From BOG-1184 sp964651515 (GTDB taxonomy: Bacteria; Fibrobacterota; Chitinivibrionia; Chitinivibrionales; Chitinispirillaceae), in the NCBI GenBank assembly GCA_964651515.1, contig CAZYYB010000016.1, forward strand, positions 1-43,343: 43,343 nt of DNA, given 5' to 3'. The position numbers were made by a program, and so were the translations under genes. The notes under the pieces were generated by a model. It saw nothing but the letters and a program-made list of their open reading frames with translations. It was not told where the DNA came from and searched no databases. The stretch's first letter is position 1. Every line of letters begins with the position of its first letter. Shown here in pieces: positions 1-7,629 of the stretch.

Positions 1-290
1 GAGAGCACCACCGAAACACGGCTTTTGCCACCCATCAGAATTTGGGACCTTTCTCAATTCATGGCCATGGCGTGAAAAATTTAGAAATGAATCCTGGAGG
101 TGTTCCCCTGTTTGGATCCCTCTCCAGAATGCAGGAAGCCCGACGCAGTGGACCACGAGGACCACACCGAAGGGGCCAATGACGGCAAGCCTCGGAGAGA
201 AGGCGGGCCGCACCGGAAAACGCGATTTTCAAGCCTGACGCCGCTCGGGATTTTGATGGTGAATTCATTATTAATACCACTATTCCGCCG

Positions 291-309
291 GTCGATTTAT
301 ATTATCGAC
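291..309. promoter_or_regulatory. Inverted repeat GTCGAT-N7-ATCGAC
   Basis: Perfect 6-bp arms (291-296 and 304-309) flank an AT-only 7-base centre, 59 bases before the start of the CE15 esterase. The centre holds TATATT (298-303), a possible -10 element, although I see no good -35 at the right distance. A dimeric repressor or activator site overlapping the promoter fits. Which regulator binds it is unknown. Confidence 0.4.
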
Positions 310-312
310 GTT

Positions 313-326
313 AAAAAGCGCTTACC
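313..326. promoter_or_regulatory. LacI-family-like operator (AAGCGCTT core)
   Basis: The 8-bp perfect palindrome AAGCGCTT (316-323) sits in the context AAAAAGCGCTTACC. LacI/GalR-family and CcpA operators typically have a GTAAGCGCTTAC-like core with a central CG step, and the right half here (GCTTAC) matches that fully. It lies 42 bases before the esterase start and just downstream of another inverted repeat. Sugar-responsive repression of a cell-wall-degrading enzyme is the natural reading, but no regulator gene lies in the window. Confidence 0.45.
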
Positions 327-367
327 CATTACGCTGACGCCCGCCGGGCGGCCCAGGGAGGCTTTAA

Positions 368-1978
368 ATGAAACGGCTCGTACATCCCTGTCGGAGAATC
401 CAGAGCAGACCGAGAGTCCTGTTCAGCATCATTTCCGTCCTGCTGCTGCACGCGGCAGGGCAGGCGGCCTGCTCCTACCCTGCCTATAACTACGATACGT
501 CGAAGATTCCCGCCTATACCCTGCCCGATCCGCTGACCATGGCCGACGGCGTCACCAGGGTCACCTCCGTCGCCACGTGGCAATCGGCCCGCCGGCCGCA
601 GATTCTTCAGCTTTTTACCAGCCAGATGTACGGCGTGGCTCCGGGAAAACCGGCAACGATGACCTGGAGCGTCTATGACAACACCCCAAATGCGCTCGGC
701 GGCATCGCAACCCGGCAGCAGGTGACCATCTATTTCAACGGCACCGCCTCGGGCCCGAAGATGGACCTGCTTATTTACATCCCGAATTCGGTCCCCCGTC
801 CGGTGCCGATATTCCTGGGCGGCAACTTCTGGGGCAACCAGGCGATCAACGCGGATACCGGCATCCGGATAAATACGAATTATGTGGCGACCAACGGGTA
901 TGGTATCAGCTTCGCCGGGGTCGGCCTCGCGTGTGTAAAGAATAACCTGGCCACCGCTTCCTGCAGGGGAATCAACGCAAGCCAATGGCCCCTGGACACC
1001 ATTCTCAAGCACGGCTACGGCCTGGCAACCTTTTACAAGGGGGATATCGACCCCGACACGTTGACGGTGATGAACAGCACGTACTTCAAGCAGGGCATTT
1101 ATGCCCTGTACCCCGCCTTGCAGGACAGCGGGGACAACTTTTGCACGATCGGCGCCTGGGCATGGGCGTACTCACGGGCGCTCGATTTCCTGGAAACGGA
1201 CACGCTGGTCGATGCACGCCGCGTCGCGGTCATGGGCTGGTCGCGCCTGGGGAAGGCTGCGGTCTGGGCGGGCGCAACGGACCCACGCTTCGCCATGGTC
1301 ATCGGCGATGCCTCCGGAAAGGGGGGAATTGCTCTTTCTAAGCGGCAATACGGCGAAAATCTCACCCATCTGGCCATCTGCAATCCCAGCTGGTTCTGTA
1401 CTAATTTCAAACAGTATGTCACGAACACGCCGGCCCTTCCCTTCGACCAGCACGAGCTTGCTTCACTGATCGCCCCGAGGCCGCTTTTTTCCTCCACCGC
1501 CTGGGGAGATTCGAGCTCCGACCCGGAGGGCGAATTTCTTTCCCTGCTTGCCGCCGATACGGTGTACCACCTCTTCGGACTTGTCGGCATGCCGGTGACT
1601 GTCTGGCCCTCTGTCAATACTTCCGTCGTAACGGGAATGCTCGGGTATTCGCTGCGGCCCGGCATCCACGACCTGGAGCTTTTCGACTGGCAGCAGTATT
1701 TCAGTTTTGCCGACCTGCACCTGACCGCCGTCACCGCAACACGTCCTTTCACCGGCGGAAAGATTTTGTGCGGCCGCATCGCGGTGACGCGCGCCGCTGC
1801 GGGATTCCGGCTGACCGGTGTCGGCAACGGCCCGGTTTCGGTCTATTCGCTCGACGGAAAACTTCTCTATTCCGATCGTGCCGTAAACGGCAGCGCCCTG
1901 ATTCCCGCATTCAGGACGCTTGCGATAATCAAAACCCCCGACGGGTTGCTCATGTGCCCGGCCGCGGGCGGCAGGTAG
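368..1978 (+). CDS. Secreted glucuronoyl esterase, CE15 family
   Basis: 536 aa. The family cleaves ester bonds between lignin alcohols and 4-O-methyl-glucuronic acid of xylan, or related uronate esters. A basic N-terminus and a hydrophobic stretch ending about residue 34 (HAAGQA-C) form a signal peptide. The nucleophile motif is GWSRLGK with Ser292, followed by the family's G-GG-ALS-R-GE block (about 317-331), PFDQHELASLIAPRP (DQH 360-362), and RPGIHDLELFDW with catalytic His434. The usual acid site just after the nucleophile strand reads GDASGKGG, so the canonical Glu is Ala315 with Asp314 next to it. Bacterial members often use an acid elsewhere. The last 60 residues look like a small beta-rich tail (VSVYSLDGKLLYS) resembling C-terminal sorting domains. 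GGGAGG ends 7 bases before the ATG. Confidence 0.88.
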   Translation: MKRLVHPCRRIQSRPRVLFSIISVLLLHAAGQAACSYPAYNYDTSKIPAYTLPDPLTMADGVTRVTSVATWQSARRPQILQLFTSQMYGVAPGKPATMTWSVYDNTPNALGGIATRQQVTIYFNGTASGPKMDLLIYIPNSVPRPVPIFLGGNFWGNQAINADTGIRINTNYVATNGYGISFAGVGLACVKNNLATASCRGINASQWPLDTILKHGYGLATFYKGDIDPDTLTVMNSTYFKQGIYALYPALQDSGDNFCTIGAWAWAYSRALDFLETDTLVDARRVAVMGWSRLGKAAVWAGATDPRFAMVIGDASGKGGIALSKRQYGENLTHLAICNPSWFCTNFKQYVTNTPALPFDQHELASLIAPRPLFSSTAWGDSSSDPEGEFLSLLAADTVYHLFGLVGMPVTVWPSVNTSVVTGMLGYSLRPGIHDLELFDWQQYFSFADLHLTAVTATRPFTGGKILCGRIAVTRAAAGFRLTGVGNGPVSVYSLDGKLLYSDRAVNGSALIPAFRTLAIIKTPDGLLMCPAAGGR

Positions 1979-2395
1979 GGCCGCCTCTCCCCCGAATCCG
2001 GCGGCCCGGCTCCCGTTCATAGCGGCCTTTAACCGTTCCCCGGCACCGCTGCTGCCCGGGGCTCCACAATCATCCGGCACAACCACCCCCCGACCGCCCC
2101 AAATCCATACACCAGTGTATTGTAGTGCACCGGGCTCGCCGGCAGGGGCCTGAGAATTTCGGTTGCGCATAACCCGGATTCGGACGATTGAGCCCGGCCG
2201 GCGATCTTTCCCGAGGTTTTTGAGACATATCGTACCGGGTTAACCGTAATAAACATGGCCGCATTTATCTTCAACCGACTTGATGAAATGGCAGGCTATT
2301 TGCTTTATTATAATATTGTAAATAGGCAGTGATCATTCGGAACTCTTTATGCATGCGGATACCGGGTACAATGACTCTTAAAAAAGTGAACTCGT
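1979..2395. other. Intergenic region, no gene supported
   Basis: This is a 417-base gap between two plus-strand genes. Overlapping minus-strand ORFs (about 2029-2274) have no ribosome binding site or recognisable residues, and I treat them as chance. From about 2280 the region becomes AT-rich, with TTATTATAATATTGTAAAT near 2305-2325 and TACAAT at 2367-2372 that could serve as -10 elements for the next gene. No convincing -35 box, terminator or RNA gene is visible. Confidence 0.5.
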
Positions 2396-2773
2396 ATGAA
2401 AACGCACTTTATGGCGGTGATGGTAGTGTGTGCATACCTTTGCGGGTATGGTCAGGGTAACGGGGATGAATCCTGGAAGAAGCTCTACGGCTCGACCGCT
2501 TATTTATTCCTCGAGTACAGGACAAGCACGGAAAAAAACCGGCTGGTGGAATCGGGATACATTACCAAATACTACCTCCAGTCGATAGACCGGGAGGACA
2601 CGGTACTCTGCAACGTCGCGATCACCTACCATACAAAAGGGAAAGAACGAAAATTGATCCGGAACGATGTCGTCGTTGAGCCGAATGGAACCGTGCCGTT
2701 TCTTGTCGATGCCGAAACGATCGAATCTTTTTCGGTCGACCTCGTAACGGTGCGGTTTCACTCCAGGCCGTGA
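2396..2773 (+). CDS. Small secreted protein of unknown function
   Basis: 125 aa. Residues 1-20 (MKTHFMAVMVVCAYLCGYGQ) are a signal peptide, probably cleaved near GYGQ-GN. The remaining ~105 residues are charged and beta-rich, with alternating hydrophobic strands (about 35-42, 68-76, 93-97, 108-123), as in a single small periplasmic beta domain. I do not recognise a family. No clear Shine-Dalgarno precedes the ATG (upstream AAAAAAGTGAACTCGT). A possible 28-codon membrane peptide gene follows after 14 bases. Confidence 0.65.
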   Translation: MKTHFMAVMVVCAYLCGYGQGNGDESWKKLYGSTAYLFLEYRTSTEKNRLVESGYITKYYLQSIDREDTVLCNVAITYHTKGKERKLIRNDVVVEPNGTVPFLVDAETIESFSVDLVTVRFHSRP

Positions 2774-2787
2774 AGAGCGGGGATGCC

Positions 2788-2874
2788 ATGGAATTTAACT
2801 TTAAAGACATAGCCTATGCGGTGTTTTTCATGCTCATGGCCGCCCTGTGCGCCATCGATGTTTTGATGATGTAG
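2788..2874 (+). CDS. Possible 28-aa single-TM peptide
   Basis: The 28 codons read MEFNFKDIAYAVFFMLMA followed by ALCAIDVLMM and TAG: one membrane helix (about 9-27) after a short polar N-terminus. It begins 14 bases after the preceding secreted-protein gene, and GCGGGG lies about 6 bases before the ATG. Such short ORFs arise by chance, and only the membrane-helix pattern and close spacing support it. Confidence 0.33.
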   Translation: MEFNFKDIAYAVFFMLMAALCAIDVLMM

Positions 2875-2953
2875 GCGGCCGGGTATCTCTTCATCACGTT
2901 CGGCGGAGTGCGCCTGAATCGGGCAGGGGCGGGAAGGGGGAATGGAGTCGCCC

Positions 2954-3328
2954 CTATGAGGCGCTCCCCTTTCCTTCCGAGGGCTTTCCGTCGATCTGCG
3001 CATCGCTGAACTCCTTTTCGGAGTAATAGGTCTTGATCAAACGGTTGATGCCGACCATTTCCAGGACGCGCCTCACCTGGTTTTCCTCGGCGATGATGAA
3101 GATGGATCCCTGGTGCTCCTGCACATCGCAGAGGCAGTGAATGAAGAGACTGATCCCCCCGCTGTCGAGGAAGGTGGTCTTGCGCAGGTTGAAGACAAAA
3201 TGGTGGTTTCCTTTACGGATCAGACGGGATATTTCAGTATCGAGAACCTTGGTCCCTTCGGAGCTGTCGATGTTGCCGAAGATATGAATCACCTTGAAAT
3301 TACCCAGATCCTTAATCTCATGCTTCAT
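2954..3328 (-). CDS. STAS-domain anti-anti-sigma factor
   Basis: 124 aa from the ATG at 3328, chosen because GGGAGG lies 6 bases upstream. An in-frame ATG at 3334 abuts that site and is unlikely. It is a single STAS domain of the SpoIIAA/RsbV type: the N-terminal strand KVIHIFGNID, the helix SSEGTKVLDTEISRLI, and the phosphorylation-loop motif TTFLDSGGI with Ser56. In this family the unphosphorylated protein binds an anti-sigma kinase and frees a sigma factor or other target, and a PP2C phosphatase resets it. A PP2C gene is encoded far away at 22763-24052. The start overlaps the end of the 79-aa gene by 11 bases, so translation is probably coupled. The C-terminal ~12 residues are polar (GKPSEGKGSAS). 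Confidence 0.85.
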   Translation of the reverse strand: MKHEIKDLGNFKVIHIFGNIDSSEGTKVLDTEISRLIRKGNHHFVFNLRKTTFLDSGGISLFIHCLCDVQEHQGSIFIIAEENQVRRVLEMVGINRLIKTYYSEKEFSDAQIDGKPSEGKGSAS

Positions 3329-3557
3329 GAACATCCTCCCGGAACGCCCTGTACCCGCGGCGCGATGCGGCTTCCGCCGCGTCCGCTTCTCTTTCGAAAA
3401 AAAGATGAATGTTGCCCAGTCCGTCTTCGACGACGGCATCCTGCATCGTCCACCCCCGCCTCATCATATCCGCGGTAATCGCTTCCAGTTCGTCGAAAAT
3501 CTTCCTGGGATCGCGCCTGAAGCCGACCTTGACAGTTCGCTCCGTCGACTCTTTCAT
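3318..3557 (-). CDS. 79-aa protein of unknown function, coupled to the STAS gene
   Basis: 79 aa from the ATG at 3557, which has GGAGG 4 bases upstream. A longer reading frame exists but has no such site. The protein is charged and probably alpha/beta: TVKVGFRRDPRKIFDELEAI, then MMRRGWTMQDAVVEDGLGNIHLFFERE. The W-x-lots-of-polar-then-FFER pattern resembles small DUF4177-like domains, but I cannot assign it. Its stop lies 11 bases inside the STAS gene, so the two are likely made together and may work in the same regulatory switch. It has no signal peptide and is predicted cytoplasmic. Confidence 0.65.
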   Translation of the reverse strand: MKESTERTVKVGFRRDPRKIFDELEAITADMMRRGWTMQDAVVEDGLGNIHLFFEREADAAEAASRRGYRAFREDVHEA

Positions 3558-3635
3558 GGGACCTCCGCCAAACCCGCACCGCTCCGGAATAAAATACACG
3601 GCGATGCCGTTTCAGGGCAAATCGTTCGCTCGTGC

Positions 3636-4961
3636 TCAGCCGCCCACCCTTTTGAGGCGGGCACCGAACATGCCGTCCAACCCATGGGTATACGGGGTAA
3701 TGGCCAGGAACCCATCCCGATCGATGAAGGTTTCCGGTATTGATTCCGGGCAGCCGATGTGTTTGAAGTCGGGATGCCTCCGGAGAAACGACTCGATCTG
3801 TACCTGGTTCTCTTCGGGTTCGAGTGAGCAGGTGGAATAAATAATGGTACCGCCGGAGCCGACGAGGGTGGCTGCTGAGTCAAGAATGTCCGCCTGCAAG
3901 CCGCTCAGCGATTCAATATCCTCCGGCGTCCGGATGAGACGGGCATCGGGATGACGGTGCAAAACGCCGGTCGATGAGCAGGGAGCGTCCACAAGAACCT
4001 TGTCGAAAATCCCGGCAAACGGCGGAAACCTGCCGTCGGCAACGAGCGTGTAGATGTTGGGCAACTGCAGGCGACCGAAGGTATCGATACAGAGGCGGAT
4101 CCTCGACCACCGGTCGTCGCAGGCGCAAAGAGAGCCGGTTTCGCCGACCAGTTCGGAAAGCAGCGCGGTCTTTCCTCCGGGCGACGCGCAGACATCGAGG
4201 ATCTTCTCCCCCCGCGCCGCATCGGCCAGCGCAACCACCCATCCCGATGAGGGCGCCTGCACATTGCAGAATCCATGCTCGATCGCATCGACCATGTCCG
4301 GCGATACGCTCTTTTTAAGCCGATAATAGAGATTCAGGTAACCGGTTGCCGGATCGCACAGGGAGTGCGTCTCAGCCTCGAACTGCTGCTTCGAAAGCCC
4401 CCTGATCTTCCTGCGCAGGTAAATTTCCGGCCTTTCATTGTTGAAGGCGAGCAGCTTCCTCGTGTTCCCGAGCCCGAGGTTCGCAAGCCAGCGGTCGATC
4501 ATCCATTTGGGATGGGCGTATTCGATCGAGAGCCGCTCCGTCTGATCCTTGATCTCCCCGGGCAGACCGGCGCGGCGATCGGTGATGACGCGCCGGAGCA
4601 CCGCATTGACGACTCCGGCCACCTCCCGCGTTTCCGGTATGTTTTTGGCAAGCCGTACCGATTCGAATACCGCGGCATGGTGGGGAACGCGGTCGAGAAA
4701 CAGGAGCTGGTAGAGCCCGAGCTGAAGGACGCGCCGCAGAGATTCGTTGGTTCTCAGGCGGTCGTTCGAAAGTAGTCGGTCGATCAGGTAGTCGAGCCTG
4801 ATCCGCCAGCGCAGGATACCGTAGACGATTTCAAAAACGAACCGCTTATCGCGCCGATCGATGCTCGCGGAGTTGAGCGTGCCGTCGACGATCTGATCGA
4901 AGTTCGAAGTTTTGCCGTCGAAAGCCTTGAGAATCTGCACTGCCAGTTGGCGGGCATCCAC
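3636..4961 (-). CDS. rsmB: 16S rRNA m5C967 methyltransferase RsmB
   Basis: 441 aa, the usual length. Residues 1-135 form the NusB-like RNA-binding domain (DARQLAVQILKAFDG, VPHHAAVFESVRLAK, GVVNAVLRR). Residues ~240-441 are the Rossmann methyltransferase. They contain the AdoMet motif DVCASPGGKT (256-265), the motif IV cysteine Cys328 in VDAPCSSTG and the motif VI nucleophile Cys378 in YSTCSLEPEEN. Both cysteines required for m5C chemistry are present. The start codon is GTG. Its first base overlaps the last base of the fmt stop (TAGTG), so it is co-translated with fmt, a gene pair found in many bacteria. Confidence 0.95.
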   Translation of the reverse strand: MDARQLAVQILKAFDGKTSNFDQIVDGTLNSASIDRRDKRFVFEIVYGILRWRIRLDYLIDRLLSNDRLRTNESLRRVLQLGLYQLLFLDRVPHHAAVFESVRLAKNIPETREVAGVVNAVLRRVITDRRAGLPGEIKDQTERLSIEYAHPKWMIDRWLANLGLGNTRKLLAFNNERPEIYLRRKIRGLSKQQFEAETHSLCDPATGYLNLYYRLKKSVSPDMVDAIEHGFCNVQAPSSGWVVALADAARGEKILDVCASPGGKTALLSELVGETGSLCACDDRWSRIRLCIDTFGRLQLPNIYTLVADGRFPPFAGIFDKVLVDAPCSSTGVLHRHPDARLIRTPEDIESLSGLQADILDSAATLVGSGGTIIYSTCSLEPEENQVQIESFLRRHPDFKHIGCPESIPETFIDRDGFLAITPYTHGLDGMFGARLKRVGG

Positions 4962-5887
4962 TATAGAGTCATTCCTTCCCTCAAACGGGTTCCCAGCAGG
5001 AAATCATGCACGCTCATGCGCTTGCGACCCGCCGGTTTCACCGCAAGAACGCGGAGGCGTCCCTGCAGGCACTGAACATCGAAATAGTCGTTACCCACGG
5101 CAATAATCGTTCCCGGTTCCGCGGCATTCGCCCCGACCGTCAGCGACCGGGCCGCTTCGATGCCGAGTCGGTCCCCCCCGAAGAGGGCGAAGGTTCCGGG
5201 GAAGGGTTTAAAGGCCCTTATTTTGTTAAAAATAACCTGCGACGGGGTATGCCAGTCGATTGCCGCTTCTTCCCTGGATAGTTTCGGCGCCCGGCTCGCG
5301 GCCGAGTGGTCCTGGCCGATCGGCAGTTCGGTACGGGCATCGAGCCGGCCGAGCGTTTCCATGAGCGCTCCGGCGCCGAGTGCGCTCAGCCTCCCATACA
5401 GTTGCTCCGCGGTCTCCTCCGGCCCGATAGGCGTCCGCTTTTGAAGCAGGACCATGCCCGTATCGACCCCTTCATCGATGCGAAATATCGTTACCCCGGT
5501 TTCGGTCTCTCCGGCCTCGATTGCGCGCTGGATCGGCGCAGGGCCGCGGTATTTCGGCAGCAGTGATGCATGAATATTGATGGTGCCGAGCGGCGGCAGG
5601 GAGAAAAGCTGCCTCGGGAGTATGCGGAAGGCCACCACGACGAAGAGGTCGGCCCCGCAGGCGGCGAGTTCATCGCGAAAGGACGGGTTTTTCAGGTCGT
5701 CGGGGGTGAAAATCGGACCGATGCCCCTGGACAGCGCAAAGGATGCAACCGGAGAGGACGCAATCGCCCGTCCCCTGCCCTTCGGTCGCGGCGGAGTCGT
5801 AACGATGCCGACTATTGCATGCTCCCCGAGCAGTGCCTCTAAGGCGGGAATGCCGAACTCGGCCGAGCCCATGAAGACAATTTTCAT
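4961..5887 (-). CDS. fmt: Methionyl-tRNA formyltransferase
   Basis: 308 aa, normal length. It transfers a formyl group from 10-formyl-tetrahydrofolate to initiator Met-tRNA. The N-terminal Rossmann domain starts MKIVFMGSAEFGIPAL. The flexible tRNA-binding loop is RPKGRGR (34-40). The formyltransferase signature SLLPKYRGPAPI is present with Asn104 and His106, and Asp142 lies in the VDTG motif; these match the catalytic Asn/His/Asp of the family. The C-terminal OB-fold region (about 205-308) contains GTIIAVGNDYF and GRLRVLAVKPAGRKRM. AAGGTG precedes the ATG by about 6 bases. It is the first gene of the fmt-rsmB pair. def and priA, frequent neighbours elsewhere, are absent here. Confidence 0.96.
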   Translation of the reverse strand: MKIVFMGSAEFGIPALEALLGEHAIVGIVTTPPRPKGRGRAIASSPVASFALSRGIGPIFTPDDLKNPSFRDELAACGADLFVVVAFRILPRQLFSLPPLGTINIHASLLPKYRGPAPIQRAIEAGETETGVTIFRIDEGVDTGMVLLQKRTPIGPEETAEQLYGRLSALGAGALMETLGRLDARTELPIGQDHSAASRAPKLSREEAAIDWHTPSQVIFNKIRAFKPFPGTFALFGGDRLGIEAARSLTVGANAAEPGTIIAVGNDYFDVQCLQGRLRVLAVKPAGRKRMSVHDFLLGTRLREGMTL

Positions 5888-5961
5888 CGAATCACCTTTT
5901 TTACGGTCCGATTAACAGGGCGTTCAAGAAATTACGTTTCGCACCACGCCCGGAGGCTGCC

Positions 5962-5978
5962 GGGTGCGAACGGCACCC
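5962..5978. other. Hairpin GGGTGC-gaacg-GCACCC in the fmt leader region
   Basis: A perfect 6-bp stem with a 5-base loop, extendable by a GCC/GGC arm after a 3-base bulge, lies between the divergently read fmt (from 5887) and the zinc-ribbon gene (from 6131). No T-run follows on either strand, so it is not an ordinary terminator. Its role is unknown. Confidence 0.3.
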
Positions 5979-6130
5979 TTCGGCGGTGCTCCCGAGAAAA
6001 AATCGTTCATTTGCCGGCCGAAAGGCGGGAAAAAGTGAGTTTGAAGAATTTAATTGTTGATTTTTCCGGCGCCAATTGTTAGATTCGCTTTCAGCAGAGT
6101 CCGATTCTTACTAATTCACGAGGAGTTACG

Positions 6131-6511
6131 ATGTCAGCGCCATTTATTCCGGCTGAAACGCTTGAGGTTTTTTGCCGTTCATGCGGGAAAATTACAACGA
6201 ACCAACTCGAACGAAGCATCGCCGGTAACGGCAGAACGATCGATAAAAATGCCACTTTTGAATACTACTGCACGAAATGCTTCAAGACCGCCTGCTTTTC
6301 GGGCAACGACTTGCTGGAGCAGGCGAAATCAAATGGCCCCGATGAGACCCGCGATTATTCGCCCCATGACCATTTCCTCATTGGAGAACGCCTCTTCCAT
6401 AAGAAATTCAAGGAAGCCGGTCTCGTGGTAAGCAAAGACAGCGGTACCCCGAGCAGCGTCCTGGTATCGTTTGAAAAGGCGGGGCTGAAGAAACTGGTGC
6501 AGGATATATAA
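6131..6511 (+). CDS. Zinc-ribbon protein with UvrD-tail/CarD-like C-terminal domain
   Basis: 126 aa. CRSCGK (Cys15, Cys18) and CTKC (Cys47, Cys50) make a four-cysteine zinc ribbon over residues 12-55. After a polar linker, residues 78-126 (FLIGERLFHKKFKEAGLVV, then VLVSFEKAGLKKLVQ) follow the pattern 'G-x-x-h-H-x-x-F-x-x-G-x-V ... V-x-F-x-x-x-G-x-K-x-L' seen in the Tudor-like tail of UvrD/PcrA helicases and in CarD-type RNA-polymerase-binding domains. A nucleic-acid or RNA-polymerase-associated role is therefore plausible, but the function is unknown. AGGAG lies 6 bases before the ATG. A weak promoter (TTGTTG 6054-6059, TTAGAT 6079-6084, spacing 19) is possible. Confidence 0.72.
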   Translation: MSAPFIPAETLEVFCRSCGKITTNQLERSIAGNGRTIDKNATFEYYCTKCFKTACFSGNDLLEQAKSNGPDETRDYSPHDHFLIGERLFHKKFKEAGLVVSKDSGTPSSVLVSFEKAGLKKLVQDI

Positions 6512-6580
6512 CCGGCGGGAAAAAGAGTGCCGGCATTCCCTTCGGTCGGCCGCCGGCCTTTGATCGGTAAGCGGCTCCGG

Positions 6581-7619
6581 TTACAGGTCGACCAGCATAC
6601 TGAGGCTGATGTTCGGCGGAAGGGCCAGCGTGAGAAATTCCACCGCCGCGTCGAAAGACACCTTTCGCTCCGCAATTTCGGTCTTGAGCCCCGCGCCGCA
6701 GCAGAATCCGGTCATATTGTTCCGGGTATAATCCTCGACCGCATTGCCGGCAAGGTAGTCTTTAAGCGCCTGTACATCGCTCCAGCTGAAGCTGTAACCG
6801 CCGCGTACGAAGAGCTGGTTCCTTAGGATCTCCCATTCGCAGCCCGGGTCGAAGGTCAACTCGTCGTCCCGCTTTTTGTCCAGATCGATCATAAAACGTG
6901 CAGCGGGAATTGCGGCGGGAACATAGGAGACCCCGGAGGCGAGTTCGGCCGGGAGAGGGTACCCTTTGTCGTAACCGCTCAGCACGGCGCCGAGGTTGNN
7001 NNNNNNNNACAAACCCGTAGATGAGCCGTGAGTTCATGAACCTGGCCTGGCAACCGGCATCGAACGCAATGCCCAGGGTCGAGTTGTCGTCGATGCCGTC
7101 GTTTTTATAGTATTCGTAAATCCCCTTGGCGTTGACTCCGGCGCTGAAGATTTCGCCGATTTTTTTTGCCCAGGAGAGCGTCAGGTTGTAATCGTCGAGA
7201 TACGCATTGCCGCCGGTGTATACCGGCCCACCGTCGGTACCGATATCGGTTGCGGCGATATTGCCGCTTGTCAGTCCGCAGACGCTGATGCCGAAGACCC
7301 CCTTCTCACTCTCCGGAAGAAGGTAGGCGATGGGAATGCCGTAAACGCCGGAACCGACCGACCGGTAGCCGACAACCGCCTGCGGGCCGGTCAGACAGGC
7401 GATGGTTGCCGGGTTCGAGAATACGCCGTAGCCGTCACCAGGCAGCGCGGCGCTTGCACCGGCGAGGGCGATCGAGCGGGCATCGTACCGCAGCTCCATG
7501 AAGGTAAAAGGGGAGGTTCCCGCCTCCGAAGATTGAGCCCGGACAACACCCTGAGTAACGAGGAGGGTTGCGCAGAGAATTAATCCGTAACTTCTGTGGT
7601 GGTTTTTCATCGCCTTCAT
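6581..7619 (-). CDS. PorV/PorQ-like (UPF0164) outer-membrane barrel, interrupted by an assembly gap
   Basis: It has a signal peptide (LILCATLLVTQGVVRAQ) followed by the family's conserved start, FMELRYDARSIALAGASAAL, and DGYGVFSNPATIA. This is the hallmark of the PorV/UPF0164 barrels, some of which serve type IX secretion. After ten Ns the frame resumes with NLGAVLSGYDKGYPLPAELA and ends with alternating strands. The two halves lie in different frames across the Ns, so the N count is a placeholder and not a real length. Nothing shows that the gene is really broken. The ATG at 7619 is preferred; a TTG at 7628 and an ATG at 7610 are possible. It starts 10 bases after the LolB-like gene stop, so it is probably co-transcribed. 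A PorV role in secretion is inference only. Confidence 0.8.
6999..7008. other. Assembly gap (10 N)
   Basis: Ten undetermined bases lie inside the PorV-like gene. The reading frames on either side do not join at this spacing, so the true gap length differs from ten. Missing residues are likely in a barrel strand just before NLGAVLSG. Confidence 0.97.
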
Positions 7620-7629
7620 GCGGTTCAAA

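Larger units (their letters stand above)
1..367. other. Upstream intergenic region of the CE15 gene
   Basis: I see no convincing gene here. Plus frame 1 is open from base 1 to a TGA at 73-75 and could be the last 24 codons of a gene outside the window, but the residues match nothing I know. Two other short ORFs on opposite strands overlap each other and have no ribosome binding site or recognisable composition. The right-hand part (about 255-330) is AT-rich and carries two palindromes listed separately, so it is most likely the control region of the following esterase gene. Confidence 0.5.

Noticed and set aside
59..489. Two overlapping ORFs at the left edge as real genes
   Set aside because: They lie on opposite strands, lack ribosome sites and family motifs, and one runs into the esterase start.
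2029..2274. Minus-strand ORFs in the gap after the esterase
   Set aside because: No ribosome site, no recognisable composition, and two different frames compete.
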